Below are positions 12,001 through 23,529 of a stretch of 64,000 bases of DNA, piece after piece. The number at the start of each line of letters is the position of its first letter. Within the stretch, counting starts at the first letter, position 1. Source of the stretch: Zygnema cylindricum (Eukaryota; Streptophyta; Zygnematophyceae; Zygnematales; Zygnemataceae); contig JBBHKE010000639.1 in assembly GCA_037447655.1 (NCBI GenBank), forward strand, positions 1 to 64,000, written 5' to 3'. The position numbers and the translations under genes are program-made. Below the pieces are notes generated by a model that did not search any database, was not told where the DNA came from, and saw only the letters and a program-made list of their open reading frames with translations.

Positions 12001-15000
12001 GCGACAATCCATGACTCTTCCGGAAACTTTCGCCGAATCCATGCCATGGCTGACAGCTGCCTTTGGAGCTCGTCCCGATTCCCCATGGGACTGCATATGG
12101 GAGTTACTTTTAAAGGAACCCATGGATCTGTGGAATTCCTTATTTGAAAAAACCTTTGCAGAGAGGTGTAAGAGTGTCGTGGATTCGGCCTTCCAAACTC
12201 TCACTATTACAGATCAAATAGAGCAGTTTCTGACAGAGATAGAAGCTCCTCAATCAGTAGATCTCAGTGCTTGGGGGACATTGCTGCAATCGGAAGGAAG
12301 TGGAGGCTTGGCGTGGAGAGTGGGAGTGGATGATAAAGAGTGGGAGAGTGCAAAAAGTGCATTTTTTAGCCCTGAGGTGAGGAATTGATTCGGACAGATT
12401 TTTGTCAGGAAAATACTGTTTGACCTTTTATCAGATAGAATGCCACATTGAATGATGGATCTTTACTGCAAAAACGCAGTAAAGTGTTGGACTCAGTATT
12501 TTGTATTCTTTGTTTTTGCTCCCCGTTGAATCTATTTTGTGTTTATTTATCTCTCATGTGAAGCTAATTCTTTGTTTAAGTCTATCGATGTCTTAGAACT
12601 GTGGGCTTGAAAATATTTAAATTTGTTTTCCTGTCTTTCTGTGCGGTCCAGGTTACACTACTTCGGGATGAGGTGGATCATAAGCTTACCGATATCCTTA
12701 CAGATGTCCTTCACATGTTGAGAGGACCTGCGGGAAGTTTACGGTCACAAGAACTGGCTCCATATCTTCAAGAACAATGCTTTCTGTCCCTTAAGACCAT
12801 TGTGGAAGGGCTGGAGAAGCAGTTGGAGAGCCTGACTCAAGAGACGAGTAATGGCGAGAGTACGACATTTTTGACAGTAGAGAGAGCTCTTCTCATTGGA
12901 CGGTTCTGTGCTGCACTTGGACAGTGGTCTACCTGTCTCCCTGTGGTTTTGGGACCTCCTTCAAACTGGAAAAACTTCGTGGGAACCATGGAGGGAGGAG
13001 CCACGGCAGGTGAGCGTGGGTTTCTCTCGCTGTTTGTACCATATTGAAGAGCAGTTCTGTGAATAAATCCAAGGTGATTTTAAGTGTTTTGTGTGAAAAA
13101 GCTTTGTGAAGTTCATGCTAATTTCTTTAGACCGTGGTCTTTTTGGAGCTCTATTACGTTGCAGGTACACCTGGTTTTGTGCGTAAAGTTTCTCCTAGTT
13201 GGTTGGAAACTGTGGAAGGGAACACATTTTTGGAGGCAAACACTCGTAGTAGGTCATTTTCTCGTTCTGGAGGGCAAGAATCGTTGCTTCGAACAGATGA
13301 CGGGACTGTGAAATTAAAAGAAGTTCAAAGAGAATTGAGAAGAGTAAGCATTGCGGCACATCGAGTGTGGGTGGAATGGAGCAGTACACAATTGGCGAAG
13401 TCCTTTACAGAAAATTTGAGGAAGGATGAGACTCTTGCGACGACAGTACCCTTGAAGGGATGGGAGGAGACAATTCAAAAATCGGTGATGGAAGACGGGG
13501 AAGTAGAATTGTCTATTGCTCTTCCGGCAATGCCGTCGGGTTATTGTCTCTCTCTTCTCTTTTCCGGTGCAAAGGAGATTCATCGAGTCGGGTCACATAC
13601 ATTAGATAGGGCGGTGCTTAGAGTGTTTGCATGGAAAATGTCAGCGAAGGTTTGTAAGCAAAAACCTATTCTTTGTGACATCTTTTTGTTCCGTAAAAGT
13701 CATGTTGGTTGAAAGGAATTTGGAAACACGTATAATTGAATCTTGCCGACTGGTCGAGGCGTCTAATACTTAAAGAAACTCGAGATTGCTACTTGGTCTA
13801 TCCTCAACGTCATTTTTCCTTCCCATGTTTTTTTTGGGAAAGGAGGGTGATTGTTTTCTTTTTCTTGCCTTGGTCAGTTATTGCCTGCTGCCAGTATCAA
13901 CAGGATAAACCATAAGAAGCTAGTTAAAATTGAAGTATGCTTTTTATTTTCCCTTTCTTTGTGTCTGATATTGCTTCAAATGTCTGCTTTAAAACTGTTT
14001 TTTTTCCCTTTTTTCGGGTTTTTTTCTTCAGGTTCTTGCTGCATATGAGGACTTTTTCCGGGATGAGGCAATAATGAACGAGCGTGTGTCAGAAAAAGGA
14101 ATCCTCCAGCTTTTGTTTGACGTCAAATTTCTGGCTGATGTTTTGTCTGGTGGAGCTGAAATCTCTCCAGAGTCACTTCAAGAGGAAGAAAGTGGGATGT
14201 CAGGAGGCTCCTCTCGATTTAGTCATAGCTCGAGTCGGCGATGGAGACCTCTTCCCCAAACGGATCCAGCAGCCATAGCTAGGAAGGCCCAAGTTAATGC
14301 CTTGATTGACTCACTTAAAGAGAGCCTCGATCCTATCGATTGGGCCACGTAAGTGAAAGACAAACACTTTCTGACGACGATTTGATTTCTTGTTTGTAGG
14401 TGTTTTCGATCTGGTAGATGGGAAGGACAATCTCGCGTGACATATTAACGATGTTTTGTATGATGTTTTGACGTGCAAGTCTTTCCTGGACATGTCTAGC
14501 ACTGTGTGATCTTTCTTCGGGGCCTCTTTTGCCTTCGTCTGTCCTGTCTTCTGTGTTTTCTTTTGTGATATTGACTTTGAACAAGAAAATCAAAATCAAA
14601 TTTGCAGATATGAGGAGGCTCTCTGGGAGCATGAGAAGCGGTGCTATAACCGATGTGCTGTACTCTATGGTGCCATCATTCAGTTAAACCGCCTTCACAT
14701 GGATACGGCGCCCAAGCATCCGCATGCGGCCGACACCAATACACTCAATATGGCTCCTTCGGTGCAACGCTTCACACTGCTGCCCATCAGGTGAAACCAC
14801 TGCTATTATGGTGACCTGTGGCTTATTGTCTGTAAGTCGTGTATTGTTGTTAGTATAATGTGTACTTTTGTCAGTAACTGTTTGTATGATATGTAATTTT
14901 TGCCAGGAAGTCGTGTATTATTGTTAGTATGATGTGTTCTGCCGTCAGTAAGATGTGTATTATTGTCAGTAAAACGTTTATTGTTTTCATTGTTACTTAT

Positions 15001-18000
15001 GGGATATCACTTTTACTGGTGATGTATCGCTGTTACTGATGTATGCTGTTTTTGATGGTTTAGTGTTGTGTTACTCAACGACTGTTTTTTATATTGCTGA
15101 TGGATTTTTGTTTTTACTCATGGGTTACTGTTATTATGATTGATAGGTTATAGCTGTTAAACATTTAGTTGGGTTATCATTGCTGGTGGACGAGAAGTTA
15201 TTGCCATTTCTATGGTTATTCAAAATTATTTGTTAAATTGGCTTTTTTTGTGAACTTCGGCTTACACGAATATCATCTGTATTCTCTGGACAATTTGTAA
15301 AAACGTACTCAGATGTCACGTGTCAATGTAGAGGTGAAAACAATGTTCTCCGAAGGGGCGTGACTAGGAAACACACAGGCGATGTCTGAAAACTTTTTCA
15401 TAAGTTTTGTTAGTTGCAATGTGTGAGAAGTTTAAATGTACAGAAAGTCTCAAAAAGGTGACAATTAGGTAAAAGTGTCTGACACGTCTCAAAAGAGGAA
15501 TTTCAGGAACGTCCTAGGGACTTATAACTTTGCTATCACCGATGCGTTATTGTTATTATAGTTGATGGATTGTTGGTATTTTTACTGACGGGTTTTTTAC
15601 AGATGGATTACTGTATTAGAAATTGGCACCAAAACCACGTTTCAGACATTTTTGCTTTACGACGATATCGAGATATTTCGTCGATGTATAAAATATCAGA
15701 ACCCTCAAAAATGCAGATTATTAAATATTGGGAAATCCTCCTCGATAAATGTGACTATATTGTTATTCTTACTGATGGATTGTTGATTGGATTATTGTTG
15801 TTTCCAATGGATTAGATGCATTAGTTGTGGATTCATGTTGTTGCTGATGGCTTGTTATTGTTGCAAATGTTTAATATTGCTTACTTATGTATGACTACTG
15901 TTACTGATTATATTTTTATCATTACTGGTGCATTATTTGAATGGGATGTTGACATCTCAGATGAGAGCACTGTTGTGAAGCCTTGTGATTCCTAGGTTGT
16001 TGAGGGGGGTTTTGAGGAAAAGATCTGAAGTATACCATTGAGGTTTATAATGTAGCTGGTTTTGAAGTACATTGGGTAAGGTCCAGATCCATCTTGTCAC
16101 TCTCCCTTCTCTCTCTCCCTTACAATACCGTCAGAAGGGTAAATGCAATAACTGGATATGTAATGGTGATGCCTGAGCCCATTTTGACAATGTTTTGTGT
16201 GCACTCACTCCAAGCTTTGCTGGTCTTTGGGAAGAAGACAAACTTAGCTATTTTTTTTCGTATGCTCAACATTTTCTCTTTTCCTCTTTGGCCATGGGAA
16301 AACTTCACCCAGGTAAAGCCTATTGGACTGAGAAGCCAGGACAGATGTTTGACTTCAAGATTGATTTTATTGGCACAGTTGTTCTGATTGGCGCTTCATG
16401 AGCTCTTAAGAGTTTTAGGGTGCATTTATTATGTGATTAACATTCTAGTTTTCAAACCAAATTTTGAGAAATCTTCCTTTTTTTGAGAAAGTAGACCATT
16501 ATTAGTCTACTGGAATACTCATAATGATGAACTTTCAATAATTATTTAGTGATTTGTTCAATATGTGTTTATGGGTAAAGTTTGAGAAATTACGAGCTTC
16601 GAAGTACAAATGACTGGAAATTTGGTAGGGGGAAAGTTTCAATCGACCCTACCCATAGGTCCCTACGGTTTTCCTACCCTTTCCATGGCTTATGGTTAAA
16701 CTAACAATGTTATAATAACAGTAATAACAATTCTTTATCTGTGCATAACATATCGTAACTTGTTATGACATATACAGTATGCACCGAAAAGAATTAAGGG
16801 TCGTGATATAGTGTTCATTTGCTGAGATGAAAATAGTGGGATTGTTCAAATTACAAAAAATTCTGATAGTAATTGTTCAAACAGCTAAAAGTTCATTTGA
16901 ACAGTCACCAGCGGTTCATTATTATGGGTGTTGCGGCATTTCTGGACACTACACCTTGAATTGTCATTAGGGTAAAGAAATTAGTGGGGGGTTTCTATTA
17001 GTGTCAATTCTAACTCAGTTCCGAATTATTAAGCTGTTCTAAAGAATAAGTGTTAAGGAAAAAACAATTAGTATCACTGAAACTGTTTTAGGTTTGAGGG
17101 ATAAAATTTAGGGACACGATATAGTGTCATTGACGTTAATAACGATACACAGCATACTTTGCATTGGAAGACTAATTGAAGTTATTCTATTTCTCTATAA
17201 ACCCATGTGGTCTTTTGCAGTGCTCCTTTGCTTTCTTCAAACGGAATCACGTCCAATAATCGTCCGAGAAAAAGTGTTTTGGACCATCAGTCGAGCCAAT
17301 GGGATGGAGTCGTCAACGGAGACGCCTCCAAATATTCATTTTCGGATTCCGCAGCCCTTGCTTCAGTTGGGGCGAGCTTGGGACTTAAATCAAATCCTCT
17401 GTTCAAGTCAATCATGGGACAGGTAAGGGAGGATGATACATGGAAAGGCATCATTGTTTATGTGGGAATGGATGTTCACAATTCAAAGGACTACATTATA
17501 TATTGTAAATGTTTTATGTATCCTCAATATAATGGCTCAGGTGATGATTAGTGGCATTTAAACCTTCTTGAAACAGATGGGCTTTTGGTGGTTATTTTTG
17601 TGTTTTCAGTAGTATTTTGAAGCTGGATAGGTTTTTTTTGTCCCGTTGTGAAACAAAAGAGGGAAGTATAATCTCTCATTAACCATTTTCAACATAGTGG
17701 AGATTTAGGGAATGAAGGGAAGAAAGGAGTTGGAGAAACAGTGATAGGTGGTTCAACCTTTATTACTGGGCATTGAGTTCGAGATTATAATATAATATAA
17801 GCATTACCGATAATGATAATGATAGTGAAGAATACGATAAGTGAATCTCTTCTTCTACCTCTCTCTTTGCTTTCTTAACGCTCCTTAGTTTTGATCGTTT
17901 CTCAATTTTTTTTGCCTGATTTCAGGTCGGGAGTGGCGCCTTAAAGTTGGGCTCCATGGTGAGTGAGGGCCAAGTGGGTCGCAACATTACAACTTTGGGA

Positions 18001-18060
18001 GAAATGCTTCCCTCTCAGGCGGCCGGTCTCTTCTCCTCTCTCACGACCTCAGCTTCGTAG
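6005..18060 (+). CDS. COG1: Conserved oligomeric Golgi complex subunit 1 (12 exons)
   Basis: COG1 is a lobe-A subunit of the COG tether, which guides retrograde vesicles within the Golgi. Exons: 6005-6219, 7884-7995, 9383-9619, 10052-10207, 10768-11107, 11934-12376, 12652-13009, 13165-13649, 14032-14348, 14608-14790, 17221-17422, 17926-18060. All introns are GT-AG and the phases agree throughout, giving 1060 residues plus TAG, close to the roughly 1070 of plant COG1. The N-terminus (residues about 18-100) has the Vps51/COG1-type helical region, including [19 protein letters not shown]. Exon 3 carries the conserved [17 protein letters not shown] block. Exons 9-10 carry [14 protein letters not shown] and exon 10 ends in LLPI before S at the next junction. 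The start fits the family: the ATG lies about 13 codons before the conserved GLFETRSV block. The gene is intact. Several introns carry small TIR elements, and intron 10 is 2430 bp. Confidence 0.95.
6648..6735 (+). repeat. GGA/GAGG-rich purine tract in COG1 intron 1
   Basis: A run of GGAG, GGGA and GAGG steps in the first intron, purine on the coding strand. No gene is seen in the 1664-bp intron. It could be a splicing or transcription enhancer, but nothing in the sequence proves that. Confidence 0.4.
8742..8905. mobile_element. Small TIR element in COG1 intron 2
   Basis: About 165 bp with ends CAATGCCAATTGTTATTAG and the inverse of CACTGCCCATAGCTATATT, bordered by TA on both sides. The interior matches the elements in introns 4 and 5 (GGTCG...AAAATC...AGTTAA...GGAGTGGA...CAATCTG). 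Miniature non-autonomous DNA transposon. Confidence 0.6.
10298..10486. mobile_element. Small TIR element in COG1 intron 4
   Basis: 189 bp with ends CACTGCCCATAGTTATTAG and the inverse ending in ATGGGCAGTG. The interior is the reverse complement of the intron-5 element, so it inserted in the opposite orientation. TA follows the right end. Confidence 0.65.
11160..11358. mobile_element. Small TIR element in COG1 intron 5
   Basis: 199 bp with ends CACCGCTCATCGTTATTAG and the inverse ending in CGATGAGCGGTG, flanked by TA at 11158-11159 and 11359-11360. The TA duplication and small size fit a Tc1/mariner-type (Stowaway-like) miniature element, although the TIR is not the classical Stowaway end. 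It lies just after the exon-5 donor and leaves splicing signals untouched. Confidence 0.7.
14820..15920. repeat. Degenerate short tandem repeats in COG1 intron 10
   Basis: Much of this stretch is made of diverged copies of short units such as TTATTGTTACTGATGGATT and TTGTCAGTAAGATGTGTATT. The unit length varies and no exact array remains. It accounts for much of the unusual length of intron 10. No coding frame is convincing. Confidence 0.5.
16952..17154. mobile_element. Probable small TIR element in COG1 intron 10
   Basis: Left end CACCTTGAATTGTCATTAG preceded by TA; right end the inverse of TGCTGTGTATCGTTATTAA. The match between ends is weaker than in the other intron copies but belongs to the same family. 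It ends about 65 bp before exon 11. Confidence 0.4.
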
Positions 18061-19410
18061 TAGTGGGTGCACATAAAAAAAACCAAAAAAACCAACTTTA
18101 ATTTAGTACTTGTTTTCTTGACTCTGGATTCTTAATCGCCTCTAGGAGATGTGAAACAGGAATAGCTAGAAACAGGAATAGTAGGGCATCTTTTATCTAA
18201 AATCCTTTTTATGTGATTTTTGTCGTTTGTCGATTGTTATACAATTGAACCACACAGCATCGATGTAGGTATACTTTTTTACGAAAGGAAAATAGGCAGT
18301 GAGTATACTTTTTGGTTGAGGAAAATAAGCAGTTAAGATGTTTATTTTTCAGGTTGTTTTTAATCGATTGAGAAGTACAAGTATGGGAGGTAGGTTTCCG
18401 AGCAGGGAGAGGATGTTTTCAAATGAGCATCGATAATAAGTTTCAAAGTTTTGATCATATGTCCTCGTTCCATTTTGTAAGTGACTTTTTCGCTCAAGAG
18501 TCAAGATTGCCAAATCAGGTAATTTTAAAAGTAATTCGTCACACTATTTTTCCTCTCACATGTTCGTCTGAAGTGCTTTGGGTAGTACTCCCACTCTTGT
18601 AGGATGATGACAAACTCTCACTGGACTTTCTTTAGGAAGTTCTTTTTATTCTGAAATCGTTGTTTTTTTTTTTTTTTTCTCACCCAAGATCGAATCCTCT
18701 ACCAGTTTTTGTTCCTTAGCCTTGTGAAGTAATTTTTTTTATTGAAACAGTGCGATGGTAGACCATCAGAGGTCATATTAACGGGAAAAAGAAAAGTCAA
18801 AATGGAACTTTAAAAACTCAGTTGGTTGTGGCTGCATTCAGACATTACCCTTTTTTTATTTCTTGATTAGCGAGGCTGTAGTTTACTGTCAGTTTCCAGT
18901 GTGTTTTGAGAGGAGTGTCTCTATTTGTAGATAGTATTAGTTACTGTAGGTGGAGCTGATAATTTTTTTTGGCACCATGTCAACTAAAATAACTGTACAG
19001 AAATGTCTATTAGTATTCGCCTAGTTTTTATAAGGGTGAAGCCATAGATGACATTGAAGTCATATTCTCAGTCTCAATTTTTTGACGTAATCCACATTAA
19101 ATTTGAACTAATGGAGTGTTTTGCAATACCAAATCTTTATATGAATTCTTGCAAAATTATCCACTAGTTCATACTTTCATCTGACTGTTCTGAATACCAA
19201 GAAACGAATTGTAGCAATGTGCTTCCTACGTATTATTTGTACCTTGGTCTTTGCCACCGATGAAAATGTAGCCTAGCACAAGCCTTTTATAATAGCACAA
19301 AAAATGTTTGAAGAGAGGAATTACGCATATCTTGGTTTAATATGGTTCTACAATGTCTCAAGAATGCAACACCAAAATCGAGATCGGTTATCTTTTTAAG
19401 AAATATACAG
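18061..19410 (+). other. COG1 3' flank, no further gene seen
   Basis: Contains the COG1 3' UTR and downstream sequence. AT-rich with a run of T near 18661-18678. No AATAAA stands out as a single clear polyadenylation signal, and no frame resembles a known protein. Confidence 0.4.
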
Positions 19411-19412
19411 TA

Positions 19413-19629
19413 CACTGGGTATCGCTATTAGTGGTAATAATTTTTTCGCAACTTTAAACATCTTTTCTCCGTACACACTTGTCCTATTTTTACAAGGAGA
19501 CCGCCAATCGGAAGGTGAGAATCTTAGCTTTCAATTGCAGGAGTCAGATTCATAATCCGACAAGTGTATACGGAGAAATAATGTTTTAAGTGGCAAAATT
19601 AACATTAACACTAATAGCGATACAAGGTG
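19413..19629. mobile_element. Small TIR element downstream of COG1
   Basis: 217 bp with ends CACTGGGTATCGCTATTAG and the inverse ending in CGATACAAGGTG, each flanked by TA (19411-19412 and 19630-19631). Inside, two further segments are mutually inverted (TTTCTCCGTACACACTTGTC and its near complement), giving a foldback shape. Confidence 0.65.
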
Positions 19630-19700
19630 TAGCGTGCGGATGGCGATTTTATTTCACGTGGTCGAAAAATGATTTGGATTTTGGAAATTACAGTACTGTA

Positions 19701-20214
19701 CACCGCGAATCGTAATTAGATTAAAGAAAAAATTAGAGTAAAAAAAGTAAAAAAAAAAAAATTAGAGTTATTTACTCTAGTTTGTGTGATACAACTTTTT
19801 CAAAACGGAATTTTACTCTAATTTATCAATAACTCTAATTTGGGCGTAAATTTGGGAGCTGAATATATCCACTGTAAATTATGTACAAGTATAGAATCTG
19901 ACAAAACGTACAGTTTCACGTCATTATGACGTTTGCATTACGCGGTTTGTTCAAACGCAGTTACAGGAAAACGGCCTGTACTAAATCATTATTTGTACTT
20001 TTTTACTTAATAAAGTACAATTTTGCACGGTCAGACACCGACCGTACGCCACACTATTTAAAACGGCACTGTATTAGAGTTATTAACGCTCATTCAAAAA
20101 GTACGTTAAATAACGTAAAGAATAATTTAGAATAGTGTACCCTATTTATAGTGATAGAGTGAAAATTTGGGGTGACGGAATTAGCATACATAACTCTAAT
20201 TACGATTCACGGTG
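19701..20214. mobile_element. CACCGCGAATCG-family TIR element
   Basis: 514 bp, ends CACCGCGAATCGTAATTAG and the inverse ending in ATTCACGGTG, flanked by TA. The interior carries the palindrome ACGTCATTATGACGT at 19918-19932, as in the copies at 3.8, 45.7, 46.2 and 55.9 kb. No transposase. Confidence 0.65.
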
Positions 20215-20492
20215 TACTGTACTAAACCTAGTCTAAGTAGTCCACTGAAGATAACACTTCTGCATGGTAACGTCCGCGCAACATAGCATGGCAATGTCGA
20301 TTATTGCCAACCGAGCCGCAAAAGTATTTTAACTTTTGAGTGAGATGATCCAACAGGAATATATTTCGACAGATCTGATTTTTGCACCAACCGAGGATAT
20401 TAGTCCTGAATTGGCCAGGTTGCCGGCCGGCCGCATCATCAAGTTATTAACGTTGCCGATCTCATTTGTAACATCGAAAACTCTATCGCTCA

Positions 20493-20952
20493 GAGGTCGC
20501 AATCGGGTACCCGAATCCGTACCCGACCGTTATCCGACCGCCCGCTCGTATCCGGAACGGATTCGGGTGCCAAATTTTGGGGGCCGGACGGATTCAGGCG
20601 GGTGATTCACACAAAAAAAAAAAAGCAGGTATGGTCGAGTAAGCAAAAAACGAAAAAAATTGAAGGTTTTGTTCTGTCTTTACTATTCGATGTTATTGTA
20701 CTTTATACTCTTGGTGTCGTGGAAGGTATGAGGGAGATGTACCGTTAATTTTGTAACTTATTCGGGTACGGCCGGGTATGGGTAGTCGCGAGAAATCGAG
20801 TTTCGGTTAACTTTTGTTTTTGTAAACGCGTATCGGGTAATGGTTAAAAATTTAGGAGCGTGACATAACCCGGTCGGGTATCAGGTGTTCAGATTTTGAA
20901 TAAAAAAAAATTGTCGGTTTCGGGTATCTAAAATTTTGACTTTTGCGACCTA
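20493..20952. mobile_element. Repeat R1, complete copy with AGGTCGCAA ends
   Basis: Left end AGGTCGCAATCGGGTACCCG and right end CGGGTATC...TTTTGCGACCT, so the ends are inverted repeats. Both sides are built of CGGGTA-like steps. A left-truncated relative lies at 5338-5575. Probably a non-autonomous DNA transposon; the superfamily is not evident. Confidence 0.5.
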
Positions 20953-21639
20953 TGCTATCGCTTCCTCAAAGTAATGATTTCGTATCGCATCCAACATCAG
21001 ATACAAACTGACGTATCCGTGATTATTCCAAAATCGATTGAGAAAGCGTATCGACACGTCGTGTACTGGTTCTGTTGAAGCGATACACATCTTAACTCAG
21101 TATACATTTTTTTGCATTGCCATCGTACGGTATATTTTGCAGCTTTTCTTTTCTCCCAAAGTCCCGAATCCCAAGTTTGGAACAGAGAAAGAAACTTTAT
21201 TACAAAGTGCAATGGAAATACCATCAAAGTACAGAAACGGGTAAAAAAAAATAAAAAAATAGAACATTTAAAGACTACAAGAGCCAACAAAGTCTAAAAA
21301 CAAAACAAAACAAACAAATGAGGAAAACAGAGGCAACTAGGCTAACTAGCAAGGCTAAACAAAAAACCAAAGATGACTAGACAAAAAAGAGAAACCCACT
21401 CTATATGATGCCCCACAACCCTAACAAACTAAATTCCACACCCCCGAAGATCGTGGATGTGGACTTGATCGCGTGGAGGAAGGTCTGGGAGGGCCCCGCC
21501 TATCATCCGCCACCGTGTCGTCTATCATCCGCCACCGTGCTTCGACAGAAAAGGGCCACAGCTTGCGCTCTTTGAAGGGCAACTAAAACACGCTGATGGT
21601 AAAAAGCAACGAGAAGGCTTTGGGGAGGACTTCTTGGAC
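20953..21639. other. No gene recognised
   Basis: Mixed sequence with an A-rich run at 21242-21262. Short frames on both strands have no recognisable motif. The part near 21400-21639 may be 3' untranslated sequence of the LINE that follows on the minus strand. Confidence 0.3.
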
Positions 21640-22358
21640 CCCATTATTCAAAAGCTCTCTTAACACAGTTACAGAGAAAATCATCGAAAGACTTGTCCAA
21701 AGAACCAAAAATCTCTGCTGCAAATGGGACAAATTGGTCCGCTGGGTCTAGGTGAGCGTAATCCCTTTTCTTAGAAGGCGTTGCGTCCCGAGCCTCCACG
21801 CCCGTAAACACTGCCGCGCGAGATGAAACGTGGGCCCCACTCTGATCATTAAGGACCACATCACCCAAGATCCACCCACTCCCGTGGAGGAAAACCAAGT
21901 CAACCCAAGGACTTCGGACCACTAGATTGGGCACGAGGAGTTAAGATATGAGAAACTTCCCGCTTCACAATGTATCCTGCTTCGAAGCCAATGGTAGCAA
22001 TCGCATCCTGAACCAAATCACGCGAGATGAAACGTGGGTCCTAGTCGGATCAGTAAGGACCACATCACCGAAGATCTGCCCACTCCCGTGGAGGAAAACC
22101 AAGTCAACCCGAGGACTTTGGAGACCACTAGATTGGGAACGAGGAGGTGCGATATGAGAAACTTCCCTCTTCACAGTGTATCCTCTTTCGTCGCCAATCG
22201 TAGCAATCGCATCTCGAACAAAATCATGCGCGACTGTACGTTTATCCCCCCGCGAGCAACAAAGTAAATGGATGTCGTCAGAGTCAATAGGTTGGTTGCG
22301 AATGCAGTTGGGGCGCCCAAGAAGTGGACAGTGAGGCAAACCCAAACGAAGGCCGAAG
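21640..22358 (-). pseudogene. LINE (non-LTR retrotransposon) ORF2 C-terminal part
   Basis: Minus-strand frames show the tail of a plant LINE-type reverse transcriptase protein. One frame gives GLPHCPLLGRPNCIRNQPID, then a Cys/His cluster (LLCCSRGDKRTVAHDFVRDA), then VDLVFLHGSGQIFGDVVLTD. The last block occurs again at 21820-21934, because about 205 bp are tandemly duplicated (21820-22025 and 22026-22233). The frame is therefore not continuous. The N-terminal continuation is displaced to 23530-23789 by a solo LTR. The family assignment rests on remembered LINE C-terminal patterns. Confidence 0.65.
21820..22233 (-). repeat. Tandem duplication of about 205 bp inside the LINE
   Basis: Two diverged direct copies, each running from GATGAAACGTGGG to about ATCACGCG/ATCATGCGC. 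The duplicated block encodes the VDLVFLHGSG segment. Confidence 0.8.
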
Positions 22359-23529
22359 TGATGATATTTGAGTATTTTCTAGGTCTTTATAGAAAAAGAG
22401 CAAAGGCAGTCTGTCCCTGACACCCTTCTCCAAGCCCCCACACTTATTGTAGTCACTGAAGGCTTGATAGGGAGCTAGAGCCATGGCTGCCTAAGCTCAC
22501 TAGAGAAGACAGGGGGTGGATTAGGTAGATTTACCAAAAGGTACTTGACGGACCCAGGAATCGATCCTGGTACCTGCAGTCCGTCAAGTTACCGTAGCCG
22601 TTAGCTCTAACCGTTAAGTCTAGGAATCATATTACGATATACAGGGTTTGATAAATATATAAATTGTTACACGTAGATTAATTCGTTTAACGGCGAATAG
22701 ATACTTAGTGCATGGATACAGTTTGATTTAGTACGGAGTACGGTATGGGGACGGAATGGATACCGCGCATTTGTTTCGATAGCGAAACAAATACCGCCCG
22801 TCGAATTTCAGCGGCTAGGATTATAGTCGGTTTTGATCGCACGGCCGCGATAGGCTACGCAATCACGGAAGAGGTACTTTTGGCATTTTACAGTCTTTGC
22901 CACGTCAGATGACACGTGGCGTGATAGCATTGGATTACGGAAACTTCGGAGATTACAAAAACAAATCATGATTTGACACGTGTCGACATTTTGGCCATGT
23001 TGTACAATGGCCGTACAGAAAGTACACCGGCACCTGTACTTTTCTGTACGACACAGTAATTTGATTGGTGCCGTATTTCAGTAAATAGAATTTTAGAGGG
23101 GAATAGGACTTAGAAAATTTTGGTTAGGTAGCTGTCTCTCCCAAAGAGCACCTTGTATAAATGGCAAATTTGGCCAGCCATAATGATTAATTTCCTAGAC
23201 CATTTTCAGTGATTCTTTTTGCTGCAGACTAAAGGGAGTCCAGGCTACACAGGGGTGTAGTCGGTCAGAGTTTTTGCCTGCCAGGGTGGCTGCATTTCTA
23301 AGGGAAAGTCAAAGTGGGTGAATGTGTCCAAAACTCATATTCTAACTTTGCATTTTGTGGTGGAACTGAGCACACAAAAAATTTTATTTCACAGGGATGA
23401 AGCTATAATGGGTTTGTGATTGTCAAAGGGTCAGTCATTTGGGTTTATATCAACTTGGAGTCGGCACTATCTAGATAAGCTTCTTTTGGATCTGCGATTT
23501 CTACGGGCAATGGAGCACACAGAGTTTCA
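22359..23529 (+). repeat. Solo LTR (B-type Copia) with target duplication CGAAG
   Basis: 1171-bp LTR starting TGATGATATTTGAGTATTTT and ending AGAGTTTCA. It is flanked directly by CGAAG at 22354-22358 and 23530-23534, a perfect 5-bp duplication. It is closely related to the 1180-bp LTRs of element B at 35.6 and 38.7 kb. No internal sequence remains, so it arose by recombination between the two LTRs of a full element that had inserted into the LINE. A TATA-like motif (TTGTATAAATGGC) lies near 23152-23164. Confidence 0.9.
22545..22620 (-). other. tRNA-like module in the solo LTR
   Basis: Read on the minus strand, about 76 nt contain a D-loop-like GGTTAGAGC (complement at 22604-22612) and a T-arm-like hairpin, CCAGG ATCGATT CCTGG (B-box-like GGATCGATTCC, complement at 22557-22567). 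GACGGAC pairs with GTCCGTC around the T-arm. It is not a complete cloverleaf. Equivalent modules lie at similar places in the other LTR types of the window. Confidence 0.5.

Noticed and set aside
10973-13389. Open frames on the minus strand opposite COG1 exons 5-8
   Set aside because: They lie antisense to spliced, phase-consistent COG1 exons, have no motif of their own and end at random.
16085-16400. Two overlapping open stretches in COG1 intron 10 (for example [20 protein letters not shown])
   Set aside because: Looks faintly protein-like and could be an old pseudogene, but I cannot match it to a family, and both frames are open over the same bases, which argues for chance.
22545-22620. 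Functional tRNA gene in the solo LTR
   Set aside because: T-arm and D-loop resemble a tRNA, but the acceptor and anticodon stems do not fold correctly. Described as tRNA-like only.
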